Below, piece after piece: positions 51,431 to 60,024 of a stretch of DNA of 64,000 nt. The translations under genes were made by a program, and so were the position numbers. Origin of the DNA: Actinomadura hibisca NBRC 15177 (lineage in GTDB: Bacteria; Actinomycetota; Actinomycetes; Streptosporangiales; Streptosporangiaceae); assembly GCF_001552635.1 (NCBI RefSeq), contig NZ_BCRO01000077.1, positions 26,902 to 90,901 of the forward strand, in the 5' to 3' direction. Position 1 is the stretch's first letter. Every line of letters begins with the position of its first letter. The notes beneath the pieces were generated by a model that did no database searches, was not told the DNA's origin, and worked only from the letters and a program-made list of their open reading frames with translations.

Positions 51431-51492
51431 TCCTCCGTCTCCCCTCCCCTAGGTGACCGGCCCGCACCGCCAGCCTTGGCCGCCCTTCCCGT

Positions 51493-51545
51493 CGTCTGGG
51501 TGCCTCTGACCCGTTGTTCCCCAGCAGGGCAGGGGCACCCAGACG
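51493..51545 (+). terminator. Long hairpin before the DUF5131 gene
   Basis: CGTCTGGGTGCC (51493-51504) pairs perfectly with GGCACCCAGACG (51534-51545) around a 29-nt loop. It separates the membrane-protein run from the cargo trio. Confidence 0.65.
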
Positions 51546-51603
51546 CGGCTGAGCCAGCATCCGCCCTAACATCCGCCCCCACCAAAGGAAGGAAACCCTC
51601 CCG

Positions 51604-52440
51604 ATGGCCACATCTACCGCGATCGAGTGGACCGAGCTGACCTGGAACCCCACCACCGGCTGCGACAAGGTCTCGCCCGGCTGCACCAACTGCTACGCCC
51701 TGACTCTGGCTCGCCGCCTGAAGGCGATGGGGTCGGCCAAGTACCAGGCCGACGGCGACCCGCGCACCTCCGGGCCCGGCTTCGCCCTCACCGTCCACCC
51801 CGACACGCTGGCCCAGCCCTACCGGTGGCGCGCTCCACGCATGGTGTTCGTCAACTCCATGTCCGACCTGCTGCACGCCCGCGTCCCGCTGGACTTCATC
51901 CAGCAGGTCTTCGCCGTGATCGCCGACACTCCGCAGCACACCTACCAGATCCTCACCAAACGCTCGCTGCGGCTGCGGCGGCTGGCCGACCGCCTGGACT
52001 GGCCGCCCAACCTGTGGATGGGGGTGTCGGTCGAGAACGCTGCCGTCCTGCGCCGCGTCGACGACCTGCGCGCCGTCCCCGCGGCGGTCCGGTTCCTGTC
52101 GTGTGAGCCGCTGCTGGGCCCGCTGCCCGGCCTGGACCTGGACGGCATCGGCTGGGTCATCGCCGGTGGCGAATCGGGCCCCGGCCACCGCCCCATGCGC
52201 CCCGACTGGGTGCGCCAGATCCGCGATCGTTGCCAGGCGGCCGGAGTGCCGTTCTTCTTCAAGCAGTGGGGTGGCCCCACCTCGAAAGCTGCCGGCTGCG
52301 AGCTGGACGGCCGGACCTGGAGCGACCGCCCCGCAACCCCGCATGAGAGTGAATCCAGCCGTGCTGTCGGGGTCGGGGTAACGAACGCGCCGCGACTGGC
52401 GGGGACCGGTTCCCCGCCCGGCGGCCCGGTGAAAGGGTGA
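51604..52440 (+). CDS. DUF5131 (phage Gp37/Gp68 family), radical-SAM-like protein
   Basis: 278 aa. It starts MATSTAIEWTELTWNPTTGC and has Cys20, Cys27 and Cys30 in GCDKVSPGCTNCYA (C-x6-C-x2-C), which fits a three-Cys iron-sulphur site as in radical-SAM proteins. FVNSMSDLLH, VSVENAAVLRRV and CEPLLGPL are further family hallmarks. The C-terminus is disordered. Members occur on phages and mobile elements, often beside a three-Cys-motif partner (TcmP). No TcmP is here; instead a DUF488 gene follows with a GTGA overlap. The reaction is unknown. Confidence 0.85.
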   Translation: MATSTAIEWTELTWNPTTGCDKVSPGCTNCYALTLARRLKAMGSAKYQADGDPRTSGPGFALTVHPDTLAQPYRWRAPRMVFVNSMSDLLHARVPLDFIQQVFAVIADTPQHTYQILTKRSLRLRRLADRLDWPPNLWMGVSVENAAVLRRVDDLRAVPAAVRFLSCEPLLGPLPGLDLDGIGWVIAGGESGPGHRPMRPDWVRQIRDRCQAAGVPFFFKQWGGPTSKAAGCELDGRTWSDRPATPHESESSRAVGVGVTNAPRLAGTGSPPGGPVKG

Positions 52441-52937
52441 ACGCCATGCCCCGACCCGACCCGCCTCCCAACGAGCACCCCGATCAGCGCACCATCCAAG
52501 GTCTCGGCCAGCGATGTGGGGTGATCGGCCTGGGCTATCAGGGCCATGACGTGGACTCCTTCCTGGCCCGTTTGGCCTTCGAGGCGGTCGGCACGGTGGT
52601 GGACGTGCGGTTGACGCCGATCTCCCGCAAGCGCGGTTTCTCCAAGCGCGCCCTGGCCGCCGCGCTCGCCGATGCCGGGATCGACTACCTGCACATGCCC
52701 GAGCTGGGCAACCCCAAGGACAACCGGCCCGGCTTCGCCGCCGACCCCGCCACACTGGCCCAGGCCAAAGCCCGTTACGCCGCGCACATCGACACCGAAC
52801 CCGCCCGTCGGCGGCTGGCCTCGATCGCCGAGCTGGCGGCCGACCGGCGTGTGGCGCTGCTGTGTTTCGAGGCCGACCGGGAACGCTGCCACCGCGACGT
52901 CGTCCACTCCGCACTCGACGACCGCCTACGCCTCTGA
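52437..52937 (+). CDS. DUF488 family protein
   Basis: 166 aa, GTG start overlapping the DUF5131 stop; an ATG three codons on is an alternative. Family hallmarks: GLGYQGHDVDSFLARL, VVDVRLTPISRKRGFSKRAL, YLHMPELGNPK and the C-terminal LLCFEADRERCHRDVV with two Cys and a His. DUF488 proteins are soluble, have a Rossmann-like core and an unclear function; nucleic-acid modification has been suspected. Tight coupling to DUF5131 argues for a joint activity. Confidence 0.88.
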   Translation: MNAMPRPDPPPNEHPDQRTIQGLGQRCGVIGLGYQGHDVDSFLARLAFEAVGTVVDVRLTPISRKRGFSKRALAAALADAGIDYLHMPELGNPKDNRPGFAADPATLAQAKARYAAHIDTEPARRRLASIAELAADRRVALLCFEADRERCHRDVVHSALDDRLRL

Positions 52938-52955
52938 CCCCTACTTCCTTGTGGT

Positions 52956-52992
52956 CCTGTATCCCCTGGCCTGCGTGGTCAGGGGATACAGG
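52956..52992. terminator. Bidirectional hairpin between DUF488 and the convergent gene
   Basis: CCTGTATCCCCTG and CAGGGGATACAGG, perfect 13-bp stem, loop 11 nt, between two converging genes. Confidence 0.75.
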
Positions 52993-53013
52993 GCTTGGGC
53001 GGCAGGGGCTCGG

Positions 53014-53871
53014 TCAGAGGGGCGGGTAGAACACGCCGCCGATGATGAACGAGCCCATGTGCTTCTGCTGGTTGCCCACGTAGAACACCGTGTCCCGCTC
53101 CGGCGCGCACATGATCTCCAGGAACTTGGCTCGCACCTGCCCCATCGCTTCGACGTCGTCCAACCCGGCCAAACGGCGCTGCAGACGCACGAACTCCCAG
53201 TCGTACAGGCCCTGCCGGTGGCCGTTGCAGTCGGGTGACTGGCACAGGTACCGGTACCAGCCCTTGAACCGTGGGGCCTGCAACGGCGTGCGGGGCCCGT
53301 CCTCATCCAGGGCGAGCTGCTGCACATAGGCGTCGATCTTCTGCTGTTCGGCCGCGCTCCACCCCGGATGCGGCTGCAGCTCCAAACCCTGCACCTTGCG
53401 GGGGCGGACCGCCGCCATCGACGCCACGCTGCCCGGCCGCCCGTCGCGGACCTCTTGCTGGATCTGGCACATCGACTTGTTCACCAGGTCCACCACCAGC
53501 GGCCGCCGCTTGGCCCACCCCGTCAGGCGGCTTTCGCTGACCGCGCTGCCTACCTCGGGCCGGAAACTCTCCGGTCGCGGGTCGGTAGGGCTGGGCCGGG
53601 CCCGCAACCGCACCACGTCGTACTTGCGGAATTGTTTGTCGTCCTCCAACGCCCGGAAGTTGATCGGGTACAGCCGCACCCACGCCGGCCGCGCGGTGTC
53701 CAGCCGGATTCCGGCCACGCACACCGTCTCGCCGTAGGCCTGCGAGGGGTTCGGCGCGGCCTTCACTGTGATCAGCACCCGCATCTCCACCGGACCCCGC
53801 CCGACGGGCTTGGCCAGCGGCTCATCGGGATCGGGTCCAAACAACGACTGCTGATCCGCTGCAACCCCCAT
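53014..53871 (-). CDS. Unknown protein, possibly dual-OB-fold (DuOB-like)
   Basis: 285 aa on the opposite strand to the rest of the operon. After a loose N-terminus comes MRVLITVKAAPNPSQAYGET and VCVAGIRLDTARPAWVRLYP, then a charged stretch (RKYDVVRLRARPSPTDPRPES), suggesting two beta-barrel (OB-like) parts. A CQSPDCNGH segment with nearby His may bind zinc. From memory it resembles the dual-OB-domain proteins linked to prokaryotic conflict systems, but I cannot verify this. It converges with DUF5131-DUF488 and probably belongs to the same cargo. Confidence 0.55.
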   Translation of the reverse strand: MGVAADQQSLFGPDPDEPLAKPVGRGPVEMRVLITVKAAPNPSQAYGETVCVAGIRLDTARPAWVRLYPINFRALEDDKQFRKYDVVRLRARPSPTDPRPESFRPEVGSAVSESRLTGWAKRRPLVVDLVNKSMCQIQQEVRDGRPGSVASMAAVRPRKVQGLELQPHPGWSAAEQQKIDAYVQQLALDEDGPRTPLQAPRFKGWYRYLCQSPDCNGHRQGLYDWEFVRLQRRLAGLDDVEAMGQVRAKFLEIMCAPERDTVFYVGNQQKHMGSFIIGGVFYPPL

Positions 53872-53983
53872 GGCCGCGCTCCCTCACTCCACACCGACCC
53901 CCCGACAAACCATGACGTACCACCCACGCGCCCCGGCGACGCCCCCGCGACCGCCACTGGCCACCAACCCGACCCCGACCAGC

Positions 53984-54008
53984 GGTGACCAGGCCTGCGC
54001 TGGTCACC
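53984..54008. promoter_or_regulatory. Hairpin upstream of the Spd-like gene
   Basis: GGTGACCAG (53984-53992) and CTGGTCACC (54000-54008), perfect 9-bp arms, 32 nt before the next start. It could be an operator or a structured leader. Confidence 0.5.
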
Positions 54009-54039
54009 ACGCACATACCTGAATCAGAGGTGATCTGTG

Positions 54040-55590
54040 ATGCTGCCCGACCTTCCCCGTGCCCCCGACCTGACCGTGATGGTCGGCGGCGGCTTGGCCG
54101 CACTGCTTACCCTGGCCCTGCTGGCCTGGGCATCGCGCACCCTTGCCCGCACTCGCCGCGTTCCCCGCCCCGACCGGTCCGAGACCAGCTCCCGCGCCGT
54201 GCCCCGCGCCCGGTTGGAGGACGTCACCACCGTGCTGGCGGCATGTTTGGCCACTGGTGTGGCCGCCACTGGCATGTGGAAGTTCTTCGGCGACGTCTTG
54301 GACCTGAAGACTCCGCTGAAGGTGCTGCTGTTCGCCTTCGTCGAGGTCGCCATGGTCACTTCCGCGCTGCGCGCCCGCCGCAACGTCCGCGAATCGGCCA
54401 CCCACTCAGCCGGGATCGACGGGGTTGCGGTGTGGGTGTTCACGCTGCTGTCGGCAGTGCTGGCGGCCAGCGACGCCGACGGCGTCCGCCAAGCCTTGAT
54501 CCGGTTGGCCGCCCCGCTGGTGGCCGCCTGGCTGTGGGAACGCGGCCTAGCTGCCGACCGCCGCCACGCCACCGGCCACACCACCCGCATCCACTGGCGA
54601 CTCACCCCCGAACGCCTCCTGGTCCGCCTCGGGCTCGCCGAACCGACCGGCCGCACCGCCTCCGACGTCGACGTCCACCGCCGCATCGCCCGCTTGGCCA
54701 AAGCGGCCAAGAAGGTCCGCGTCCTGCGAGCCTCCCAGGCCAAACCGCGTGTCCTGGCGCGGGCGCTGGCCCGGCTGGACAAGGCCATGGACGCCGCCGT
54801 CGAGCACGCCCACCTGGCCACCGCCCCCGTCCGTCAGCAGGAGCTGCTGGCCCAGATCGCGCTGCTGTACCACGCCGTCGACCTGGCCGACCTGGCCGTG
54901 GACACTCCCTGGCACAGCGCCCCGGCTCGCCCGGTGGCCACCGCCGGGTCGGTTCTGCCGCCGCTGGCGGAGCGGACCCGGTCGGAGGAGGAGCTGGTGG
55001 CGCTGGGGTTCGAGTCCGCCAAGGTCCAGACCTACCTGGCCGACAAGTTCGGCCTGGAGCTGGCCACCGGAGACATCACCGGCTCCCTGGCCCATACCTC
55101 CGGCGCGACGCCGACCGCCGCCCTCCGCTCACGCCTGGGTCTGCCCCCGGCCACCGCGTCAGACCCGAACCCGGTCGCGGGCCCGATGCCAGCCCCAACC
55201 CGGGACCTGTCGCCGGACCCGGTTTCGGACCCGCCTTCCGGTCAGGTCTCTCCCTCGGGTCCGGACCGGTCCGCCGACACCGTCCAGCCCGCCGACAACA
55301 CACCCACCTCCGACGCCGGTAAGGAGGTCTCGGACCCACCCGCACTGCCCAAGCCCGGACCTGCCCCCAAGACCGGGTCCAAGACCGGCGGCAAAGCCCG
55401 GTCTAAGGCGGCCAAGGTGTCGCCTGTGGAGCGCATTGACCAGGCGCGCGAGCTGGATGCTCGGTACCGCGCCGAGCACGGGCGGCACATCCCCGCCGAG
55501 AAGCTGAGCCGCGCGATGCGCATCGGTAAGCCCGCCGCCCTGGGCCTGGTCAGGCAGATCCGCGACGACCACGCCAACACCGCCGCCTGA
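54040..55590 (+). CDS. Multi-helix membrane protein with C-terminal DNA-binding-like tail (Spd-type)
   Basis: 516 aa from the ATG at 54040 (AGGTGA upstream). Residues 1-165 hold four to five hydrophobic helices (MVGGGLAALLTLALLAWASR; LAACLATGVAATGMW; LKVLLFAFVEVAMVTSALRA; VAVWVFTLLSAVLA). The middle is helical and basic. A Pro/Ser-rich linker (about 370-450) leads to a final helix-turn-helix-like part (AEKLSRAMRIGKPAALGLVRQIRDDH). This resembles the Spd/DUF2637-type membrane proteins that spread plasmids through mycelium, extended by a DNA-binding end. It is the first gene of the transfer block. Confidence 0.65.
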   Translation: MLPDLPRAPDLTVMVGGGLAALLTLALLAWASRTLARTRRVPRPDRSETSSRAVPRARLEDVTTVLAACLATGVAATGMWKFFGDVLDLKTPLKVLLFAFVEVAMVTSALRARRNVRESATHSAGIDGVAVWVFTLLSAVLAASDADGVRQALIRLAAPLVAAWLWERGLAADRRHATGHTTRIHWRLTPERLLVRLGLAEPTGRTASDVDVHRRIARLAKAAKKVRVLRASQAKPRVLARALARLDKAMDAAVEHAHLATAPVRQQELLAQIALLYHAVDLADLAVDTPWHSAPARPVATAGSVLPPLAERTRSEEELVALGFESAKVQTYLADKFGLELATGDITGSLAHTSGATPTAALRSRLGLPPATASDPNPVAGPMPAPTRDLSPDPVSDPPSGQVSPSGPDRSADTVQPADNTPTSDAGKEVSDPPALPKPGPAPKTGSKTGGKARSKAAKVSPVERIDQARELDARYRAEHGRHIPAEKLSRAMRIGKPAALGLVRQIRDDHANTAA

Positions 55591-55625
55591 CCGACCCACC
55601 CTTGATCCACCCCGACCCATCCCTT

Positions 55626-55652
55626 CCCCCAGAGCCGCCACGGCTCTGGGGG
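55626..55652 (+). terminator. Hairpin before the 55675 gene
   Basis: CCCCCAGAGCCG and CGGCTCTGGGGG, perfect 12-bp stem with a 3-nt loop, followed by TCTCTTCTTCC. Terminator-like, yet the ribosome site of the next gene lies only 11 nt beyond. Confidence 0.75.
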
Positions 55653-55674
55653 TCTCTTCTTCCTGGAGGTTCTT

Positions 55675-55857
55675 ATGGCCCTGTTCGCTGTGCTCACCGG
55701 CGGCCTGATCATCTTGATCTGGTCCCGGCAGATCGGCGCGTTCCTCGCGTTCGTCCTGCTGTCCTGGGGTCTGCTGGCGGCCTCCACGCCGATCGGCGCC
55801 CCGCTGGTGAAGATCCTGCAGGACTTCTCCACCCAGCTGGACGGGTGGATGTCATGA
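55675..55857 (+). CDS. 60-aa membrane protein (Spd-like)
   Basis: MALFAVLTGGLIILIWSRQI and GAFLAFVLLSWGLLAAS form two hydrophobic segments. TGGAGG precedes the ATG. ATGA overlap with the next gene. The size and position between a Spd-like gene and the translocase fit intramycelial-spread proteins. Confidence 0.65.
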   Translation: MALFAVLTGGLIILIWSRQIGAFLAFVLLSWGLLAASTPIGAPLVKILQDFSTQLDGWMS

Positions 55858-56168
55858 CCCGCCCCGGCCCGGACTCCGGCGCTCCTGGCGCCGACGCCGC
55901 TGTCCAACGGCCCGCGGTGCGGGAGGTCGCGGTCCAGATGGGCCGCAATCGCCCCTCGCTGGGGTCGCTGGCGGTCCAGCTGGCCGTGCCCGGCACCGCG
56001 CACGCGGTGCTGGGCTGGCCGGTCTGGGCGGTTGCCGCCCCGCTGTGGGGCCTGTGCCTGCTGCTGGTGCTGTTCGTCTCCGTCGCCGAGCTGCGCCAGC
56101 CCCCTCACAATGCCTCGGCCGACGACCTCGGCCGTCCCCTCGTCACGCAACCGGAGGAGGAGTCGTGA
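55854..56168 (+). CDS. Small membrane protein of the transfer block
   Basis: 104 aa from the ATG at 55854. A hydrophilic start is followed by one or two hydrophobic segments (LAVQLAVPGTAHAVLGWPVW; AVAAPLWGLCLLLVLFVSVA) and an acidic end. Coupled to genes on both sides by ATGA and GTGA overlaps. Probably a partner of the neighbouring Spd-like protein. Confidence 0.65.
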   Translation: MTRPGPDSGAPGADAAVQRPAVREVAVQMGRNRPSLGSLAVQLAVPGTAHAVLGWPVWAVAAPLWGLCLLLVLFVSVAELRQPPHNASADDLGRPLVTQPEEES

Positions 56169-57133
56169 TCGAACTGCTGTTCCTGGGTGGCGCGGCGTTC
56201 GCCGGCGCGGCGCATACGGCCCGCCAGCACCGCGCCGCCCGTCCCACCGGCCCGGCCCGGCGTACTCGTGGTGGCCGCGCTGGAGGCTGGGCCCAGCCGC
56301 ACTCCTCCCTTCTGGTCAAGGCGTGGAAGTCGGCTGGTGCTCCGCACACCGACGAGGAGCATCTGCCCGACGCCATCGCCGATCTGGGCGGCCGCGCGCT
56401 GGGGAAGCTGGCGCGCGGCACCGGCCGCACGGCAGGCCGCAAAGGCCGCCAGGCCGGGCGCTGGGCTCACAACACCGCCGAACGCCGGTGGAACAACCGT
56501 CCGCCCGACAGCAGAACCACCTTCTTCGCCCGCCGCTCCCAAAGCACCGGCGGCCGACCCGGCAACCCGCCGCCCGCGAACGCGCCAACGCCCAACGGCG
56601 CGGCCCCGCGCAGGCAGGGCACGCCACCGCCGCTGTTCGGTAGTCCTGGTCCTAGAGCTGGCGCGCCCGTCCCGGGCAGTGCTCCCTCCGTTCCGCCGAC
56701 GAATCCCGGTGCGGCCAGCCCGCGGACCCAACCGGCCGCGCGACCCGCTGGCGGTCCGGCGCCCGCCAAGCCATCTCCGCCAAAGCCGCCTCCGCCGCCT
56801 GGGCAGCGGCGTCGGGCGCACGCCCGGATCTGGGCAGCCGGGCCGCCGATCAACCTGGACCCGCCCACCAGCGACGCCGAGTTCATCGAGACCAGCACCG
56901 ACCTGCAGCAGTTCCTGCTGGGCGTGGCGGCCGCGGTCGAGGACTACACCGCCGAGGTGATGATCCGCCGCATGCCCGCCGCCGTCACGCTCCCGCTGGA
57001 GCAGGTCGGTGAGGAGATGGTCGAGGCGTCGGCCGCTGTGCAGCGCGGCGCGATGGTGTTCGAGGTCGTCTTCGAAGAGGCCATCGACCTGGCGGCCGCC
57101 GGGATCAAGTTCACCGGCAGCGACCCGGACTGA
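56165..57133 (+). CDS. Transfer-block protein with disordered middle and conserved C-terminal helical domain
   Basis: 322 aa, GTG start at 56165. A short hydrophobic start (IELLFLGGAAFAGAAHTA) is followed by a basic region, a long Pro/Ala/Gly/Arg-rich linker (about 125-225), and a helical domain beginning PPTSDAEFIETSTDLQQFLL and ending FEEAIDLAAAGIKF. The next gene encodes nearly only this last domain (ESDAEFISTCLGIAHLLAAL), so the two are paralogues. No known family name. Confidence 0.65.
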   Translation: MIELLFLGGAAFAGAAHTARQHRAARPTGPARRTRGGRAGGWAQPHSSLLVKAWKSAGAPHTDEEHLPDAIADLGGRALGKLARGTGRTAGRKGRQAGRWAHNTAERRWNNRPPDSRTTFFARRSQSTGGRPGNPPPANAPTPNGAAPRRQGTPPPLFGSPGPRAGAPVPGSAPSVPPTNPGAASPRTQPAARPAGGPAPAKPSPPKPPPPPGQRRRAHARIWAAGPPINLDPPTSDAEFIETSTDLQQFLLGVAAAVEDYTAEVMIRRMPAAVTLPLEQVGEEMVEASAAVQRGAMVFEVVFEEAIDLAAAGIKFTGSDPD

Positions 57134-57193
57134 TCCTCCTCCAGGTCGCAGCGCCCACTGTTCCGCCGTTCCCACCGTCTAAGGGAGGTCCTG

Positions 57194-57523
57194 GTGCCCT
57201 CACCCCTGCCCCGACGACAGCGCAGCCACTACCAGGTGGTGTTCGAGCCGCCCGAGAGCGACGCCGAGTTCATCTCCACCTGCCTGGGCATCGCTCACCT
57301 GCTGGCGGCCCTGGCCGACCTGGCCGAGGACTATCGCGACGACCTGATCGCGCGGCAGATGCCCGCCCCGGTCGTCGCCCAGTGGACCGTCGCCGCCGAG
57401 GCACTACGCGACGGCGCAGCCAACGCTCGCCGCGCGGCCGCCACCTTCGCCGACATCTTCGAGGAGTCCCGCGAGATCGCCGCCCGCGGCATCCGCATCC
57501 TGGGGGGCCGCCGCACCGCCTGA
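57194..57523 (+). CDS. Stand-alone paralogue of the preceding C-terminal domain
   Basis: 109 aa, GTG start. PPESDAEFISTCLGIAHLLA to RRAAATFADIFEESREIAAR matches the end of the previous protein in order and spacing (both have ...RQMP/RRMPA ... and ...FEES/FEEA...). It probably forms a helical hetero-oligomer with it. Unique to this type of element as far as I can tell; function unknown. Confidence 0.65.
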   Translation: MPSPLPRRQRSHYQVVFEPPESDAEFISTCLGIAHLLAALADLAEDYRDDLIARQMPAPVVAQWTVAAEALRDGAANARRAAATFADIFEESREIAARGIRILGGRRTA

Positions 57524-57544
57524 TCCGTGTCCCCGCCATCGTCA

Positions 57545-57584
57545 CGCCGCTGCGCCGCCGACTTCCCCCGGCGGCGCAGCGGCG
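57545..57584 (+). terminator. Hairpin before the translocase gene
   Basis: CGCCGCTGCGCCGCCG and CGGCGGCGCAGCGGCG, perfect 16-bp stem, loop ACTTCCCC, then TTTCCTC. Same loop sequence as the hairpin at 45767. Confidence 0.75.
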
Positions 57585-57616
57585 TTTCCTCATCCTGCGC
57601 AAAGGAGTGATCCGCT

Positions 57617-59896
57617 ATGGCGCGTTCGTCCCGCCGCACTTTCGGCCGCCCGGCCAAAGGCCGCCGCGCCGCCAGCCGTACCGGTGGCCGAAGCTCTTGG
57701 TCCGACCACACCGACCTGATGATGCCGCTGCCCGCCGACTACTACGCCGAGCCCCGCCGCGTCCCGGTCAGCCGCCTGCTACGCGCCGCCGGCCGCACCT
57801 ACCTCGGCTGGGTGCGGCAGTCGCCTGATACCCGCGGCCTGGGCACCGGGCTGGCCGCCCTCTACCCGGTCGGGCAGCTGGCGCACCAGTACGCCGCCTC
57901 CGACGCGCTGCTGCTGGGCGCGTTCGCGCCCCCGGCCGCGCTGGCGGCCTGGGTGGCCACCTACAAGCGCCACGAGTCGGTCCGCTACTCGGCGACGCTG
58001 GCGGCCACCGCCGCCGGTATCCCGGCCTGGCTGGCCACCGCCGCCCACACCGGCATCACCAACCTGCCCACCCTGCTGGCCTACACCGCCACCGCCACCG
58101 TGACCTGGTCGGCCTACACCTGGTCCGACGTCCTGCAGCACCGCCGCGCCATGGAGGCCATGCAAGCCAAGTGGGAAACCCTCTCTGCCGCCACCGACCT
58201 GGCCGGATCACGGCTCCTGAAGACCGAACCCACCCACGTCGGGGTGAGGTTCAAGGTCGACGTCGGCGCGGACGGTCCGGCCGTCAGCCGCCTGATCTCC
58301 GGCGGCCTGGCCGAAGAGGTCGCCCGCCTGTACGGCATCGGCGTCGACCAGGTCCGGCTGACCGGGCAGCACTCCAACGCCCGCATCCTGTGGATCACCC
58401 TGCAACTACGCGACCCCTGGACCGAGAAGGTCCCCCACCCTGCCCTGGCCACCAGCGACGCCATCGCCGACGCAGCGGCCACCACGGCCCCGGCCAGCGC
58501 GGGCAAGGGATGCCGGTCCATCACCGACGGCCCGTTCGTGCTGGGCACCGTGCCCGAGACCGGCGAGGACCTGGCGGTGTGGGTCTACGACGACGGCGGT
58601 GCCCGGCACGTGGACATCTTCGCCGGGACCGGCGGTGGCAAGTCGGTGCTGCTGTCCAACTTCGTCGAGCAGGTCAGCGAGTGCTTCGACGCCCTGCCCC
58701 TGGCCATCGACCTGGGGAAGGGAACCATCCCCCACCTGTGGCACGAGGTTCTGGACGCCGACGCCGGAATCGGCGAGCGGCACAAGGCCCTGCAGATCCT
58801 GCAGTGGGTGGACACCGTGATCGAGGAACGCTCGCTGGCCTCTGGAGGACGCAACCACGTCCCCACGCCCCAGGCGCCGATCCTCTTTCTGTTCGTGGAC
58901 GAGATGGACACCCTCACCGGCATGACGTCCGAGATCGCCCACGAGGCCAAGCCCTACCTGGACAACATCCACCGGCGCGGCCGCTCGGCCGGAGTGGTGC
59001 TGGTGCGGGCCGGGCAGCGCAACGTCGTCCAGCACACCGGCACCAAGGAGGGCCAGGCCAACGCCACCACCACCATCGTGCTGCGGCTCAGGAGCAGCAA
59101 GGAGATGGGCCGCACCATCGAGGAATGGCAGACCCTGGGCCTGCCCGACATGTCCACCTACGCCCCCGGCGTCAAGGGGGTCGCGCTGGTCATCGGCGAC
59201 GGCGGCACCTGGGACGTGGGCCGGGTCCGCGACCTGAGCGACTTCGACGCCGTGCGCGCCCTGTCGGCCGCCCGCGGCCGCTCCAACGCCCAGATCGAGC
59301 CGGACATCGCCGCCAAGTTGCCCGGCTACGCCCAACGGCACCTGGTGACAACCGCGGCGCGTCCCTCGTCCCCGTCCGGCGGTGCCGAGCCGCCGTTCAC
59401 CGACCCGCCCGCCGGCGATCCTCCAGCCGCGCACTCCCTGTCGCCCGACATGCCGCGCCCATCTGCCCCAGCCGCCGACGCCACGCCTCAGCCGCCGCGC
59501 GAAGGCGACGGCAGCTTCGGCATCGACCCCGCCGACGATCAGGCCGTCACCCGGGCCGCCGACGGGCTCACCGCCGAGATCGAAAAGCACCTGCAGAACA
59601 TGCCCGAACCGCCGTCCGCCCCCACGCCGCTGGACGACCTGGTCGCCAACAAGAAGGCGCTGGACGACACCACCGTGCCCGCCTTCGTCTCGAAGGCCGT
59701 GCTGGCGTTCCTGGCCGCGCGCGACGGCCAGGGAGCACGCCGCAGCGAGTTGGTCGAGCACCTGGGCAAGCCCACCCCCACGGTGTCCCGGTGGCTGAGC
59801 AAGCTCTGCGAGAAGAGGGTCATCATGCGCGTCGGTCAGGGCAAGGCCGCCCGCTACCACCTGCCCGACACCTCACCCGAAGATCACACACCGTAA
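57617..59896 (+). CDS. TraB/TraSA-like conjugative DNA translocase (FtsK/SpoIIIE family)
   Basis: 759 aa. It has a basic N-terminus, two hydrophobic stretches (about 96-118 and 122-172), then the FtsK motor with Walker A GTGGGKSV (337-344) and Walker B ILFLFVDEMD (Asp428, Glu429). QRNVVQHTGTKEGQANATTT is the arginine-finger region. The tail carries a Pro-rich linker (590-660) and a winged helix (GARRSELVEHLGKPTPTVSRWLSKLCEKRVIMRVGQG), analogous to the DNA-recognition domain that reads 8-bp repeats in Streptomyces TraB. Such a protein alone moves double-stranded element DNA between mycelia. The iteron array directly after the stop is the likely recognition site. Confidence 0.92.
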   Translation: MARSSRRTFGRPAKGRRAASRTGGRSSWSDHTDLMMPLPADYYAEPRRVPVSRLLRAAGRTYLGWVRQSPDTRGLGTGLAALYPVGQLAHQYAASDALLLGAFAPPAALAAWVATYKRHESVRYSATLAATAAGIPAWLATAAHTGITNLPTLLAYTATATVTWSAYTWSDVLQHRRAMEAMQAKWETLSAATDLAGSRLLKTEPTHVGVRFKVDVGADGPAVSRLISGGLAEEVARLYGIGVDQVRLTGQHSNARILWITLQLRDPWTEKVPHPALATSDAIADAAATTAPASAGKGCRSITDGPFVLGTVPETGEDLAVWVYDDGGARHVDIFAGTGGGKSVLLSNFVEQVSECFDALPLAIDLGKGTIPHLWHEVLDADAGIGERHKALQILQWVDTVIEERSLASGGRNHVPTPQAPILFLFVDEMDTLTGMTSEIAHEAKPYLDNIHRRGRSAGVVLVRAGQRNVVQHTGTKEGQANATTTIVLRLRSSKEMGRTIEEWQTLGLPDMSTYAPGVKGVALVIGDGGTWDVGRVRDLSDFDAVRALSAARGRSNAQIEPDIAAKLPGYAQRHLVTTAARPSSPSGGAEPPFTDPPAGDPPAAHSLSPDMPRPSAPAADATPQPPREGDGSFGIDPADDQAVTRAADGLTAEIEKHLQNMPEPPSAPTPLDDLVANKKALDDTTVPAFVSKAVLAFLAARDGQGARRSELVEHLGKPTPTVSRWLSKLCEKRVIMRVGQGKAARYHLPDTSPEDHTP

Positions 59897-59912
59897 TCGG
59901 CGGGCGGGGGCG

Positions 59913-60024
59913 AACCGTACCGCCAACCGTATCGCCGAACTGTCTCACCAACCGTCTCGCGCACGCGTAGCCCACCACAAACCCCACCGAACGAGACCGT
60001 TGAGACAGTTCCGGCGAGACAGTT
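59913..60024. repeat. Array of 12-bp iterons with opposite orientations (candidate clt or origin)
   Basis: Four direct copies start at 59913, 59925, 59938 and 59950, consensus AACYGTMYCRCC. After a 31-nt spacer come three reverse copies with cores GAGACCGTT (59993-60001), GAGACAGTT (60002-60010) and GAGACAGTT (60016-60024); the last reads AACTGTCTCGCC on the minus strand, a full match to the consensus. The array begins 17 nt after the translocase stop codon. The region 60025-60158 has no further pattern that I can support. Confidence 0.75.
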
